A stretch of 64,000 nt of DNA from Robertmurraya kyonggiensis (GTDB lineage: Bacteria > Bacillota > Bacilli > Bacillales > Cytobacillaceae). The stretch spans positions 434,001 to 498,000 of the forward strand of contig NZ_SWBM01000002.1 of assembly GCF_005116465.1 (NCBI RefSeq). The letters run 5' to 3'. The position numbers were made by a program, and so were the translations under genes. Of this stretch, positions 24,944-34,070 are shown in pieces. The notes below the pieces were generated by a model. It worked only from the letters and a program-made list of their open reading frames with translations, ran no database searches and had not been told where the DNA came from. Numbering within the stretch: position 1 is the first letter of the stretch; every line of letters starts with the position of its first letter.

Positions 24944-25095
24944 CGAAATCCGCAATTCCCTTAAAATCACACGCAATTATGGTCAAAATCCACGCAAAAT
25001 ACTTTTCTCAACCCGCGAGATTAGAAGGGGAATTTACGCGAATCCATGAGATTTCCACGCATTGCCTTCAAAATCGCGCTCTTCTCCACGTAATT
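24944..25095. repeat. 21-bp-period CGCAATT repeat array
   Basis: CGCAA/CGCGA cores, usually preceded by CC or CA, start at 24951, 24972, 24993, 25014, 25037 and 25058, so the steps are 21, 21, 21, 23 and 21 bases; the pattern then decays. It fills the hpf-ywrD gap. A 78-codon frame crosses it but has no family resemblance. Confidence 0.75.
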
Positions 25096-25106
25096 AAAAA
25101 CAAAAA

Positions 25107-25135
25107 TTGTGAATATTGCTACAATCTATTACAAT
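25107..25135 (+). promoter_or_regulatory. Probable SigA promoter of the ywrD operon
   Basis: TTGTGA at 25107-25112, 17-base spacer, TACAAT at 25130-25135, 28 bases before the ATG. Confidence 0.55.
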
Positions 25136-25163
25136 ATGAATATAAGAAGGGGGAGCATACATA

Positions 25164-26774
25164 ATGAACTTTGATTTTCAACAATATCCATATCCGTCGC
25201 AGCGTACAGCGGTCATCGCAAACAGAGGAATGGTGGCCACCTCACAGCCGCTAGCGGCACAAGCAGGACTTGATATTCTCAAAAAGGGTGGAAACGCGAT
25301 TGATGCAGCGATTGCGACAGCGGCAACTCTAACTGTTGTAGAGCCAACTTCGAATGGAATCGGAAGTGATGCATTTGCACTTGTTTGGACAAAAGGTGAG
25401 CTTCACGGTTTAAATGGAAGTGGACCAGCACCGAAATCTATCTCAATCGAAGCACTAAAAGAACGTGGACACGAGCAAATGCCAACTCATGGTTGGATTC
25501 CAGTTACTGTACCAGGTACTCCATCTGCATGGGCAGAGCTGTCCAAACGTTTTGGGAAGCTACCGTTAAAAGAAGTGCTTCAACCTGCCATCGATTATGC
25601 GGAAAATGGCTATCCGTTAACGCCAATTCTCGGAAAATATTGGGATTATGCTTATAAAAGATATAAAGAAATATTAACCGAGGATGAATTCCAACATTGG
25701 TTTGAAACGTTCGCACCAGATGGGAGGGCGCCAAAGGTCGGGGAGATCTGGAAATCTCCAGGACATGCCGCAACCCTACGCTCGATCGCTGAAACGAACG
25801 GGGAAAGCTTTTACCGTGGCGAACTAGCTGAAAAAATTGATGCTTTTTCTAAAAAATACAATGGTTTCCTCACAAAAGAAGATTTAGCTGCCTACAAAGC
25901 GGAATGGGTGCAACCAATTAAGGTGAACTACCGTGGTTATGATGTCTGGGAGATTCCGCCGAATGGTCAAGGATTAGTAGCTCTTTTAGCATTAAACATC
26001 GCGAGCGGCTTCGAATTCCAAGCAAAAGATACGCTCGATACCTACCATAAGCAAATTGAAGCGATGAAACTGGCTTATACAGATGGAAAAGCCTATATCA
26101 CAGACCCGAAGGATATGCCGATTACCGTCGAGGAATTGCTATCTGAGGAATACGGCCAATCCCGCCGAAACGAAATTGGAGACGAGGCAATTGACCCGAG
26201 TCCATACCAGCCGCCACGTGGAGGAACAGTATACCTTGCGACCGCCGACGGTGAGGGTAACATGGTTTCTTTTATCCAAAGTAATTACATGGGCTTTGGT
26301 TCAGGACTCGTTGTACCAGGTACAGGAATTTCTTTGCAAAATCGCGGACATGATTTCTCGTTAAATCCTGAGCATCCGAATGCATTAAAGCCAGGGAAGA
26401 AAACGTATCACACAATCATTCCTGGATTCCTGACAAAAGGAACTGAGGCAGTTGGTCCATTTGGGGTAATGGGAGGCTATATGCAGCCGCAGGGACATAT
26501 GCAGGTTGTTATGAATACGATTGATTTCCATTTGAATCCGCAGGCTGCTTTAGATGCGCCGAGATGGCAATGGGTCGGAGATAAAAAGGTTCAGGTTGAG
26601 CACAGCTTCCCGAATCATATCGCGCAAGCACTCGTTCAAAAAGGGCATCAAATTGAGGTGACAGTCGACACAGGTGGATTTGGCCGTGGTCAAATTATTT
26701 GGCGTGACCCAGAAACAGGTGTCTTAATGGGTGGAACGGAATCTCGCACAGATGGCTCAATTGCAGCTTGGTAA
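25164..26774 (+). CDS. ywrD: Gamma-glutamyltransferase family protein (YwrD-type)
   Basis: 536 residues. The Ntn-hydrolase fold of gamma-glutamyltransferases is evident: GGNAIDAAIATAATLTVVEP and GIGSDAFALVW early, GFLTKEDLAAYKAEW in the middle. Autocleavage would expose Thr355 in RGGTVYLATAD, where classical enzymes have TTHxSVVD, so the family branch is YwrD rather than secreted Ggt. No signal peptide is present, which implies a cytoplasmic enzyme. GGGGGAG precedes the ATG. The chromate-transporter pair follows, as in the ywr cluster of B. subtilis. Substrate not determined. Confidence 0.9.
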   Translation: MNFDFQQYPYPSQRTAVIANRGMVATSQPLAAQAGLDILKKGGNAIDAAIATAATLTVVEPTSNGIGSDAFALVWTKGELHGLNGSGPAPKSISIEALKERGHEQMPTHGWIPVTVPGTPSAWAELSKRFGKLPLKEVLQPAIDYAENGYPLTPILGKYWDYAYKRYKEILTEDEFQHWFETFAPDGRAPKVGEIWKSPGHAATLRSIAETNGESFYRGELAEKIDAFSKKYNGFLTKEDLAAYKAEWVQPIKVNYRGYDVWEIPPNGQGLVALLALNIASGFEFQAKDTLDTYHKQIEAMKLAYTDGKAYITDPKDMPITVEELLSEEYGQSRRNEIGDEAIDPSPYQPPRGGTVYLATADGEGNMVSFIQSNYMGFGSGLVVPGTGISLQNRGHDFSLNPEHPNALKPGKKTYHTIIPGFLTKGTEAVGPFGVMGGYMQPQGHMQVVMNTIDFHLNPQAALDAPRWQWVGDKKVQVEHSFPNHIAQALVQKGHQIEVTVDTGGFGRGQIIWRDPETGVLMGGTESRTDGSIAAW

Positions 26775-26789
26775 ACATGAATAGCCAGT

Positions 26790-26826
26790 GGAGTGGTATA
26801 TTATTAGGTATACCACTCCTTATTAT
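26790..26826 (+). terminator. Hairpin between ywrD and the chromate transporter genes
   Basis: GGAGTGGTATA at 26790-26800 pairs with TATACCACTCC at 26809-26819, followed by a weak TTATTATT tract. Probably partial termination. Confidence 0.6.
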
Positions 26827-26846
26827 TGTGGCGAAAGGGTGAAAAA

Positions 26847-27413
26847 ATGACACATTTACACATTTTTCTAGCATTTTTCCGCGTAGGCATATTAGGGTAT
26901 GGGGGCGGTCCGTCCTCCATTCCGCTCGTACATAAGGAAGTCGTCGATAAATATAAATGGATGGATACGGATGAATTTGGCGACGTTTTAGCCCTTGGAA
27001 ATGCTTTGCCTGGACCGATTGCAACAAAGATGGCTGGTTATATCGGCTATCGCGTTGGTGGATTTCTTGGTATGCTCAATGCATTAATTGCGACTATGCT
27101 GCCGACCATTATTTTAATGATTCTACTTTTAACCGTGCTGAATTCCTATAAGGATCAACCTTGGGTGAAGGGGATGGCAACGGCGGTTGTGCCTGTCGTG
27201 ATGGTCATGCTTGCAACCCTTACCTGGGATTTTGTAAAAAAGTCTGGAACATCACAGCTAGGTTGGATATGGGCAAGTGTTCTAATTGTTGTTGGTGTTG
27301 TTCTCCTTTATTTCTTTAATATTCATCCTGCCATTATTATTTTGATTCTACTCGTAGCAGCGTTGGTGAAAAAGGATTCCACTTCGGAGAAAAAGGAGAA
27401 TCAGGCATCATGA
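26847..27413 (+). CDS. ywrB: Chromate transporter subunit, half-size CHR protein
   Basis: 188 residues from the ATG at 26847, with GAAAGGGTG upstream. A single CHR domain is present: GYGGGPSSIPLVHKEVV, then ALGNALPGPIATKMAGYIGY, and about five hydrophobic segments. Half-size CHR proteins act as pairs to move chromate (or related anions) across the membrane. Its stop overlaps the ATG of the second half. Assigning YwrB versus YwrA to each half is by order only. Confidence 0.88.
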   Translation: MTHLHIFLAFFRVGILGYGGGPSSIPLVHKEVVDKYKWMDTDEFGDVLALGNALPGPIATKMAGYIGYRVGGFLGMLNALIATMLPTIILMILLLTVLNSYKDQPWVKGMATAVVPVVMVMLATLTWDFVKKSGTSQLGWIWASVLIVVGVVLLYFFNIHPAIIILILLVAALVKKDSTSEKKENQAS

Positions 27414-27940
27414 TCTATTGGCAGATATTTTTAGCGTTTTTCCTTCCAGGAATTCTTGGATACGGTGGGGGGCCCGCTTCGATTCCGTTGGTGGAACATG
27501 AAGTGGTTGACCGTTACGGTTGGCTGTCAGTGGAGGAGTTCAGTGAGGTGCTCGCATTAGGCAATGCTTTGCCAGGGCCCATTGCCACAAAAATGGCCGG
27601 TTACATCGGTTATCAAGAGGGCGGCATACTTGGTGCGATTATCGCCGTTTTTGCAACGGTCGGACCGTCACTGATTTTAATGATTGCTTTACTAGGGTTA
27701 TTAATGAAATATAAGGAATCGCCGAGAGTTAAGCGCATGACGACGTATATCCGACCGGTTATTGCTGTTTTGCTCGGTATCATGACCTATGAGTTCTTTT
27801 TCTCCGCCTACGAAGGAGTCGGCATCTGGCAAACCCTTTTCATTGGAGCGGCAAGCTTTGTTTTAATGGAAAAATTGAAGGTGCATCCGGCGTATGTGAT
27901 TGCTGGGGCATTGGTATATGGGGCGGTTGTGCTAGCTTAG
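27410..27940 (+). CDS. ywrA: Chromate transporter subunit, second half-size CHR protein
   Basis: 176 residues, overlapping the previous stop (ATGA). It repeats the CHR core of its partner: GYGGGPASIPLVEHEVVDRY and ALGNALPGPIATKMAGYIGY, then hydrophobic helices. The two halves clearly arose by duplication and should form the antiparallel heterodimer known for paired short-chain CHR proteins. No terminator lies on this strand before the convergent chemoreceptor gene other than the shared hairpin at 28017-28044. Confidence 0.88.
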   Translation: MIYWQIFLAFFLPGILGYGGGPASIPLVEHEVVDRYGWLSVEEFSEVLALGNALPGPIATKMAGYIGYQEGGILGAIIAVFATVGPSLILMIALLGLLMKYKESPRVKRMTTYIRPVIAVLLGIMTYEFFFSAYEGVGIWQTLFIGAASFVLMEKLKVHPAYVIAGALVYGAVVLA

Positions 27941-27959
27941 CCGAGCCATCCCGAATTTT

Positions 27960-27995
27960 ACGAGTTCGCCGATATATCGCAAAAACCGCCGATAT
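27960..27995. repeat. Two units of the 20-bp CGCCGATAT repeat family
   Basis: CGCCGATAT cores start at 27967 and 27987, exactly 20 bases apart. The reverse complement, ATATCGGCG, is the core of the array at 44718-45055. Confidence 0.6.
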
Positions 27996-28009
27996 CGCTC
28001 CCATCCCAT

Positions 28010-28044
28010 AAAAAAACAGCCCCGGAAACCAATTTCCGGGGCTG
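28010..28044 (-). terminator. Rho-independent terminator of the bmp-mcp operon (minus strand)
   Basis: CAGCCCCGGAAA at 28017-28028 pairs with 28033-28044 around CCAA. On the minus strand the stem is followed by a T run (A7 at 28010-28016 on the plus strand). Confidence 0.92.
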
Positions 28045-28059
28045 TCCCAATCATAAAAC

Positions 28060-29721
28060 TTAAATCGTAAACTTATCCAATTCCTTCTTCAATACTTCCG
28101 TCATATCTTGAAGCTTCAGAATCATGTTGTTTACTTCCTGGAAGGCATTTAGCTGTGCTTCTGTGGAAGCGGAGATTTCCTCTGTTCCAGCTGCTGTTTC
28201 TTCCGTAATCGCAGAAATGTTTTCAACTGCAAGAGATACTTGGTTACCCATTTCAGTTGATCTCTCAACGCTGCGAACTAACTCTTCTAATCTTTCTTGA
28301 ATCGAAGTTACATCTGTAGCAATCGTTTCAAAAGCATGCTCAGTAGAAACTTTCGCTTGTTCCTGTTGAACAGTCAACACATTTCCAAGTTCAGTTGCTT
28401 CAACGATATTTTTCAAACCACTCATGATATTTGAAACCATCGCAGTAATTAAATGAGTTGCTTGTGTAGAATCTTCGGCAAGCTTTCGTACCTCGTCCGC
28501 TACAACCGCGAAACCTTTACCAGCTTCACCCGCACGAGCTGCTTCGATCGCTGCATTCAATGCAAGTAGGTTAGTTTGTTCGGCAATTGCACGTACCGAT
28601 TGAGCTGCAGATTCGATTTCACCTGTAAATTGAGCGAACTCTTTTACAGACATAGCGATATTTTCAGTCGACTTCGAAAGCTGTTGCGCGATTTCGCCTT
28701 GCTTATTTAATGATTCGCGACCAACTTCAACGGACTTGAATGCACTTGCACTTGCTTCAGATGCTTGTCTACTTTCATCCTGCACATGCACGAAATCCTG
28801 GCTCATGCTTCCCATCAAGGATGCAGTAGATTGGATATCAGCAGAAATTGATTCGCTTCCTTTTGCAAGTTCCTCAGTCGATTCGGCCACCTGGCTACTC
28901 ACTTCAGATAAGTTCTCCATTTGTGTGGAAACTTCTTTCGTGAACGCTGTTACGTCTTTCCCGATTTGTTCAATCGAGCTGACCGTGCCCTTTAAGTTTT
29001 CCATCATAAAAATAAACGCCGAATTCAATTGATCAATTTCAAACTTACTCTTCGCTTTTTTATCAGATTGAGTCAACTGGCTTGTTAAATCACCTGCAGC
29101 AATTTTATTCGCCACCTCAACAATTTCATTTAATGGTCTTGAAATCTTTTGTGATCCTGCCCAAATAACCACACTCATGATCAGAATCAATGCACCGATG
29201 CTAATGCTAGAAAAGAGCACGACACCATCAATCTTTGCCTCTGTTTGCTTAAGGATTTCTTCATACCATTCGTTTGTTCTTTTATCCAACATGTAAACGT
29301 CGTTTAACACGCCGGAAACTCGAATCGATTGACGCTTGATTTCTGCTTTATTATCTTGTTCAAACGCTGTCTGTGTTGCTGTAGATAATGTTTTAAATTT
29401 GCCTTCTGCTTTTTGTAAAAGCTGTTTGTGCTCGTCATCGCTTAGAATCTTATCAAGCTCAGTCATTTTTACTTGAATGCTATCAAGGATTTCTAACGCT
29501 TCTGTTTTATTCGCTTCAGAAGGATTCCCTGTATAGTTCGCTAGGGCTTGCTTGGCAACGTTCGAATTGCCCTTTAATTCCTCTACCTGTAGCAGAATTT
29601 CAACATCATTTTTACTAGAGCTTTGAATATTGACTAATTGAATAATCATAAATCCAATGATAAATGCCGAAAGAATCATTGGAATGATGGACATGCTTAA
29701 TAGACGGCCTCTAAGTCTCAT
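28060..29721 (-). CDS. Methyl-accepting chemotaxis protein
   Basis: 553 residues. TM1 is about 9-30 and TM2 about 166-188, with a helical extracellular part of ~130 residues between them (four-helix-bundle type, no Cache domain). HAMP follows ([21 protein letters not shown]), then the signalling hairpin with [20 protein letters not shown] and [12 protein letters not shown]. It lies 16 bases behind a BMP-type binding lipoprotein and shares its SigD promoter, which suggests that the lipoprotein presents ligand to this receptor. The ligand is not known; nucleosides are the family guess. Confidence 0.93.
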   Translation of the reverse strand: MRLRGRLLSMSIIPMILSAFIIGFMIIQLVNIQSSSKNDVEILLQVEELKGNSNVAKQALANYTGNPSEANKTEALEILDSIQVKMTELDKILSDDEHKQLLQKAEGKFKTLSTATQTAFEQDNKAEIKRQSIRVSGVLNDVYMLDKRTNEWYEEILKQTEAKIDGVVLFSSISIGALILIMSVVIWAGSQKISRPLNEIVEVANKIAAGDLTSQLTQSDKKAKSKFEIDQLNSAFIFMMENLKGTVSSIEQIGKDVTAFTKEVSTQMENLSEVSSQVAESTEELAKGSESISADIQSTASLMGSMSQDFVHVQDESRQASEASASAFKSVEVGRESLNKQGEIAQQLSKSTENIAMSVKEFAQFTGEIESAAQSVRAIAEQTNLLALNAAIEAARAGEAGKGFAVVADEVRKLAEDSTQATHLITAMVSNIMSGLKNIVEATELGNVLTVQQEQAKVSTEHAFETIATDVTSIQERLEELVRSVERSTEMGNQVSLAVENISAITEETAAGTEEISASTEAQLNAFQEVNNMILKLQDMTEVLKKELDKFTI

Positions 29722-29737
29722 AATCTAGTTCCCTCCT

Positions 29738-30703
29738 TTACTCCGAATCAACGGTAATTTCGCCTGAAATGATTTTATTCGTTGCTTCTTCAATCGCTTT
29801 TTGTTGATCTGGCGTCAGAGATGCCACTCTAATTTCAGCAAGGCCAACCCCGTTTTCTGCTAAACCAAGTAAGTATGAGTCAGCATCGATTTTTCCGTCT
29901 TCATTAATCATTTTTGCAATATCATAAACTGCATTGTCGACATTTTTTAACATCGATGTCACAACCGCTTTTTCTGCTACGAAAAATTGATCCGTGTCCA
30001 CTCCAGCTGCATATATTTTACGCTCTTGTGCTGTTTGTAGGACCCCGTAACCTGTGAATCCAGCTGCATGGTAAATAAAGTCAGCACCTTTATCGATTTG
30101 AGCTGTCGCTAATTTTTTGCCTAGTTCAACATCATCGAATGAACCAGCATAGTCAACGAATACCTCTGCGTTTGGTTTTACATATTTCACACCTTGCTTA
30201 AATCCTGCTTCAAAATGGTGAATTAGGGGAACGTCCACCCCTCCTACGAAGCCGATCTTATCAGTCTTACTTGTCATCGCTGCGACCATTCCAACTAAGA
30301 AGCTTCCTTCTTGCTCTTTAAAAGTAATCGATGCGATATTTTCTAGTTCAGATACTTCGTCAATCAATAAGAATTGCTGATCAGGATATTTCTTCGCTAC
30401 TGTTTCAAGACCTTCCTTAACGGAGAATCCTAATCCAATAATGATGTCGTTTCCTTGCTCCACAAGCTCAGTCAATGGCTTTTCTAATTCACCATCTGGT
30501 GCTTCACGATAATCAAAAGTAATTCCGAATTCATCTCGTGCGCGTTCCAATCCACGAAAAGCTGAATCGTTAAAAGATTCATCGCCAAGACCGGCATCGG
30601 AAAGGAGTATGCCAATTTTATGTTCATCCTTTTTTTCTACGGCAGCACTAGAGCAGCCGCTTATAAGAAAGACCAACAAAATAATAAAACTCAATTTTTT
30701 CAT
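29738..30703 (-). CDS. BMP-family substrate-binding lipoprotein
   Basis: 321 residues. The signal peptide ends in the lipobox LISGC with Cys17 as the lipidated residue. The mature protein has the BMP/Med pattern: IGILLSDAGLGDESFNDSAF, IIIGLGFSV, and IGFVGGVDVPLIHHFEAGF. BMP proteins bind nucleosides for ABC uptake, but no ATPase or permease gene is present; a chemoreceptor gene follows instead. TTGGAGGTTTAACC precedes the ATG. A SigD promoter drives the pair. Role in chemotaxis is inferred from operon and promoter. Confidence 0.9.
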   Translation of the reverse strand: MKKLSFIILLVFLISGCSSAAVEKKDEHKIGILLSDAGLGDESFNDSAFRGLERARDEFGITFDYREAPDGELEKPLTELVEQGNDIIIGLGFSVKEGLETVAKKYPDQQFLLIDEVSELENIASITFKEQEGSFLVGMVAAMTSKTDKIGFVGGVDVPLIHHFEAGFKQGVKYVKPNAEVFVDYAGSFDDVELGKKLATAQIDKGADFIYHAAGFTGYGVLQTAQERKIYAAGVDTDQFFVAEKAVVTSMLKNVDNAVYDIAKMINEDGKIDADSYLLGLAENGVGLAEIRVASLTPDQQKAIEEATNKIISGEITVDSE

Positions 30704-30747
30704 GTTGGTTAAACCTCCAAGTTAGTGTAAGATAATTTACTGGTATA

Positions 30748-30774
30748 ATATCGGTTCGAATTCGAGATAATTTA
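30748..30774 (-). promoter_or_regulatory. SigD-type promoter of bmp-mcp (minus strand)
   Basis: On the minus strand TAAA (30774-30771), 15-base spacer, ACCGATAT (30755-30748); one mismatch to consensus. It lies 45 bases before the ATG of the lipoprotein gene. Confidence 0.88.
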
Positions 30775-30959
30775 GGTCTTTTTGTCGACTTTTAGATATT
30801 TTGCGAAATTTGTCGAAAGTGGTTTAATGCTATAGGAATATAGTTGTGGAATTCAAGAGGTTTTTTCCAATAAAATAGTTTTGCTTTTTTGAAAAAATGA
30901 TTAAACTAATATTAGTGATAGAATGGTAGGTACGTGTATAAAGGGGAGGAGCAGTAAAG

Positions 30960-32096
30960 TTGAATGTAAGTGTAGGTAGAAATGAACCGTGTCCCTGCGG
31001 AAGCGGGAAGAAATATAAAAAATGTTGTGGTGCTCAAAAGACCGTTTCGATTACTTCCATAATTGAACAAGAGATTTTAGCGCTGCAAACACAAGTGATT
31101 CAATATGCGATGCATGAATATGAGGAAGAACTTGTCGAAGATTTCGAGGAAAAGCTAGATGAGTTGTTGACTGAAGATGAGGATGAACTGGAATTTTATT
31201 CATTTGTCCATACAATTTGGTATGCGTTGTTTGTACCGGTTGAAAATGGGGAGACGATCCTACAGCAATTTATCAAGGGACGAAGCAAAATGATCCAGCG
31301 TCCGATGGTAAAAGAGATTTTGCAATCTTGGACGAATCCAAGACCAATTGCGGGAAGATTGCTTTCTCTAAGCTCTGATTCTATGAAAGTGAAGGATACA
31401 TTAACCGAAGAGATCATTTCGATTAAGTTACTTGAACCTACTGAACCAGAAGAAAATTCGTTTGTATTTGGATTCCTTGTCCCATTTGGTGGCGAGTCAA
31501 TCCTGTTTACATCTGTCTTTGACCTAGAAGGGGAGAAGGATGACAGGGAAGAGTTCTATCTTAAGGAAGTTTTCGAGAATTCAGGGTATGAAGATCCGAT
31601 TGAGTTTTTAAAGGATGAATTTCTTACACTTATGAATGATGTCCCTTATGAGACGATGGAATATGGCGCAGAGGATTTTGAGTGGAAGAGCCCGATTCAT
31701 AAGGAAGTCGCGGATCTTTTTGAAGCAGAAATGAAGAAGCTCGAAGCTCCGAACACACTGATTGCAACAGGTTTCATTCTGTGGAATCAATATTGTGAAG
31801 TTGCGCCACGAATGACGAAAAAGCCGGCGACTTATGCAGCGGCGATTCATTACATCAACGCATCGGTGAATCCGATGATCGATATAACTAAAAAAGAAAT
31901 CGCCCAAGCTTATGGCATTTCTGCTTCCACACTTGGAAGCGCGATTGCAGATCTAGAAATGGATTTGCAAGATATCATTATGGAACTCCGAAGTGTCCAT
32001 CTGGAAAATATCATCGAGGGCCTAGCAGCTCAAGGCATCAATCCTTTTGATGACCTGGAGGATGACGATGATGATGACGAGTATATTCCGTTTTGA
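30960..32096 (+). CDS. SEC-C motif protein of unknown function
   Basis: 378 residues from TTG at 30960, after AGGGGAGGAGC. The N-terminus is a SEC-C zinc motif ([14 protein letters not shown]) as at the SecA C-terminus. The rest is soluble, acidic and mostly helical; near residue 300 [20 protein letters not shown] looks like a helix-turn-helix, and the tail is an aspartate run. Nothing identifies an enzyme. The SEC-C motif elsewhere binds zinc and helps contact partners. The gene stands alone between the divergent bmp operon and a strong terminator. Confidence 0.75.
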   Translation: MNVSVGRNEPCPCGSGKKYKKCCGAQKTVSITSIIEQEILALQTQVIQYAMHEYEEELVEDFEEKLDELLTEDEDELEFYSFVHTIWYALFVPVENGETILQQFIKGRSKMIQRPMVKEILQSWTNPRPIAGRLLSLSSDSMKVKDTLTEEIISIKLLEPTEPEENSFVFGFLVPFGGESILFTSVFDLEGEKDDREEFYLKEVFENSGYEDPIEFLKDEFLTLMNDVPYETMEYGAEDFEWKSPIHKEVADLFEAEMKKLEAPNTLIATGFILWNQYCEVAPRMTKKPATYAAAIHYINASVNPMIDITKKEIAQAYGISASTLGSAIADLEMDLQDIIMELRSVHLENIIEGLAAQGINPFDDLEDDDDDDEYIPF

Positions 32097-32103
32097 TTGA
32101 AAG

Positions 32104-32162
32104 AGGCCGTTCCCAAAAGGGTTGCTAATTAAGCGACCTTTTTTGGGAAACGGCCTTTTTGC
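32104..32162 (+). terminator. Long rho-independent terminator after the SEC-C gene
   Basis: AGGCCGTTCCCAAAA pairs with the inverse ending CGGCCT around a GGGTTGC/GCGACCT inner stem, followed by T5. Confidence 0.85.
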
Positions 32163-32176
32163 TGTATCTGAATGTG

Positions 32177-32332
32177 CATGAAGACACTAATTGCAGAATC
32201 ACGGTGAACAATGTCCGCATGAGCGCGTCATGAAGACACTAACTAGAGAACCCCGTTGAACAATGTCCGCATGCCCCATTCATAAAGACACTAAACGGAG
32301 AACCTCAGTGAATAATGTCCCCGTGACAAGAC
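32177..32332. repeat. 52-bp repeat family, array 1 (3 units)
   Basis: CATGAAGACACTAA-type units start at 32177, 32229 and 32281, exactly 52 bases apart, each followed ~30 bases later by ATGTCCGCATG or a variant. The pattern is weaker in the third unit. Confidence 0.8.
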
Positions 32333-32449
32333 TCAAGTATTGTTTTTTCCCAAACAAGTAACAAAAGTGTTGATATTATCACATGCATAATAGAAGCGGA
32401 ATGTTATGATTACTGTGTAACTCCATAAAAAATGAAAGGTTGTGAGGTT

Positions 32450-33361
32450 TTGATTATCCTTCCTCGTAGTGAATCCCCTGAGTTATTAATCCACAGTTAT
32501 TTATCCTCCAGAAATGGCTTGACTGAAAAGGAAAAACAGTACCATTTACATCTCGAAAAAGGTTTTGAAGGCGAGAAACAGTTTGATGCTTTAGCGGATA
32601 CTTTTTTAAAAGACATGTTGTTTATGAATGATATACTCCTCGAACAAAACAATTCTCATTTTCAGATGGATTCTTTAGGCTTTTCTAAAGATGGTTTGCA
32701 TATGTTCGATATTAAAAATTTTGAAGGTGATTTCTGCATGGAAGGAGACGCGTGGAAAACGACTTCTGGAATAGAAATCAAGAATCCCTATCATCAATTG
32801 GAGCGGTGCACAGCATTGTTAAGAAAATTTTTGCTGGAACGAAAATATAACATTAGTATTAAATCATATCTGATATTTATAAATCCTCACTTTACTCTTT
32901 ATCAGGCTCCTCAAATTCCAAATATTATTCTTCCTACACAGCTTGATAGATTCATTGAAAAACTACAAATGGATACATCAAACCCCGGCACACGATACAA
33001 CAAGCTCATTGAGACTATTCTTTCAGAAAAACTCAATCATTATCCCAACTCGACTATCCCAAAGTATGAATACAGTGAACTATCGAAAGGTGTTATTTGT
33101 ATGGAATGCGGATCGGCTATGTTGCCCTTAATCAATAGACGAGGACAACTAGTTTGTTGTGAATGTTCAAAAATGGAAAGTATTGAATCTATTGTTCTGC
33201 GTAGTGTAGATGAGTTGCAGGTACTTTTTCCGGAGAAAAAGATCACCACTATGGGAATGTATGATTGGTGTAATGGATCAATGCGTGAAAAGACAATTCA
33301 GAGGCAACTAATAAAAAACTTTACTCGGAACTCTCGTGGGAAATTTTCATACTATGTATAA
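32450..33361 (+). CDS. NERD (nuclease-related) domain protein with C-terminal zinc ribbon
   Basis: About 303 residues from TTG at 32450, preferred over ATG at 32432 because AAAGG lies 10 bases before it and the ATG has no ribosome site. GFEGEKQFDAL, then LLEQNNSHFQMDSLGFSKDG and MFDIKNFEGDF match the NERD domain, which resembles a Holliday-junction-type nuclease core (D...E/D-x-K). A CMECGSAM...CCECSKM zinc ribbon lies near residues 220-245. Similar solitary NERD proteins are common and scattered in Bacillus. The biological role is not known. Confidence 0.75.
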   Translation: MIILPRSESPELLIHSYLSSRNGLTEKEKQYHLHLEKGFEGEKQFDALADTFLKDMLFMNDILLEQNNSHFQMDSLGFSKDGLHMFDIKNFEGDFCMEGDAWKTTSGIEIKNPYHQLERCTALLRKFLLERKYNISIKSYLIFINPHFTLYQAPQIPNIILPTQLDRFIEKLQMDTSNPGTRYNKLIETILSEKLNHYPNSTIPKYEYSELSKGVICMECGSAMLPLINRRGQLVCCECSKMESIESIVLRSVDELQVLFPEKKITTMGMYDWCNGSMREKTIQRQLIKNFTRNSRGKFSYYV

Positions 33362-33453
33362 TTTTTTGGAATGGAAATCTAAAAATAGGTAATTGAAGGA
33401 CTGGCTCTCTGAATTAACGCTTAGGCTAGTCTTATGGTTGCCGACATTGAAAA

Positions 33454-33537
33454 AACTAGCTCATTATCCGTAAATTCGTAGATCAAATTGGGATGCCTAT
33501 CAACCCAATCAAGGCTACATTATGGAGGGAGCTAGTT
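33454..33537 (-). other. Nested three-level hairpin with T-run on the minus strand
   Basis: AACTAGCTC at 33454-33462 pairs with GAGCTAGTT at 33529-33537; inside, GTAG at 33478-33481 pairs with CTAC at 33515-33518; inside that, ATTGGG at 33487-33492 pairs with CCCAAT at 33504-33509. On the minus strand T6 follows, so it could end treR transcripts. A second short hairpin lies at 33399-33431, after the NERD gene. Confidence 0.5.
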
Positions 33538-33597
33538 CTATTATTTAGGGTACTTATAAAATACCTTTTTTTGGGGGGGAATCACAAGTACTGTTTC

Positions 33598-34013
33598 CAT
33601 GAAGACGTTAATTTTAGAAACAGCATGGATAGAGTCAGCATGAAGGAGTCATGAAGACACTAATCTTAGCAACAGCATGAACAATGTCCGCATGAAGGAG
33701 TCATGAAGACACTAATGGCAGCAACAATATAAATAGAGTCCGCATGAGGGCGTCATGAAGACACAAATGAAAGCGACAACATGAACAGAGTCCGCATGAG
33801 CTCGTCATGAAGACACTAATGGGAGCAACAACATAAATAGAGTCCGCATGAGGACGTCATGAAGACACTAATGGCAGCAACAATATAAATAGAGTCCGCA
33901 TAAGCTCGTCATGAAGACACTAATGCCAGCAGCCACATAAATAGAGTCCAGATGAACCAGTCATGTGGGCTCTAAATCCAGAAACTACATAAACAATGTC
34001 TTCATGCACCCTG
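33598..34013. repeat. 52-bp repeat family, array 2 (8 units)
   Basis: Units begin with CATGAAGAC at 33598, 33650, 33702, 33754, 33806, 33858, 33910 and (variant) 33962: seven successive steps of exactly 52. The second conserved block is AGAGTCCGCATGA. It lies in the convergent gap between the NERD gene and treR. Confidence 0.92.
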
Positions 34014-34070
34014 GCCACGGTCTATAAATCTATCAGCAAGCCAAACTCCCCAAAAACCCCAAACACTTAT

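Noticed and set aside
24928-25164. 78-codon plus-strand frame between hpf and ywrD
   Set aside because: It lies over the 21-bp array, starts inside the hpf terminator and has no recognisable protein pattern.
33362-33545. Insertion-sequence remnant after the NERD gene
   Set aside because: The inverted arms suggested one, but no transposase fragment or flanking duplication can be read.
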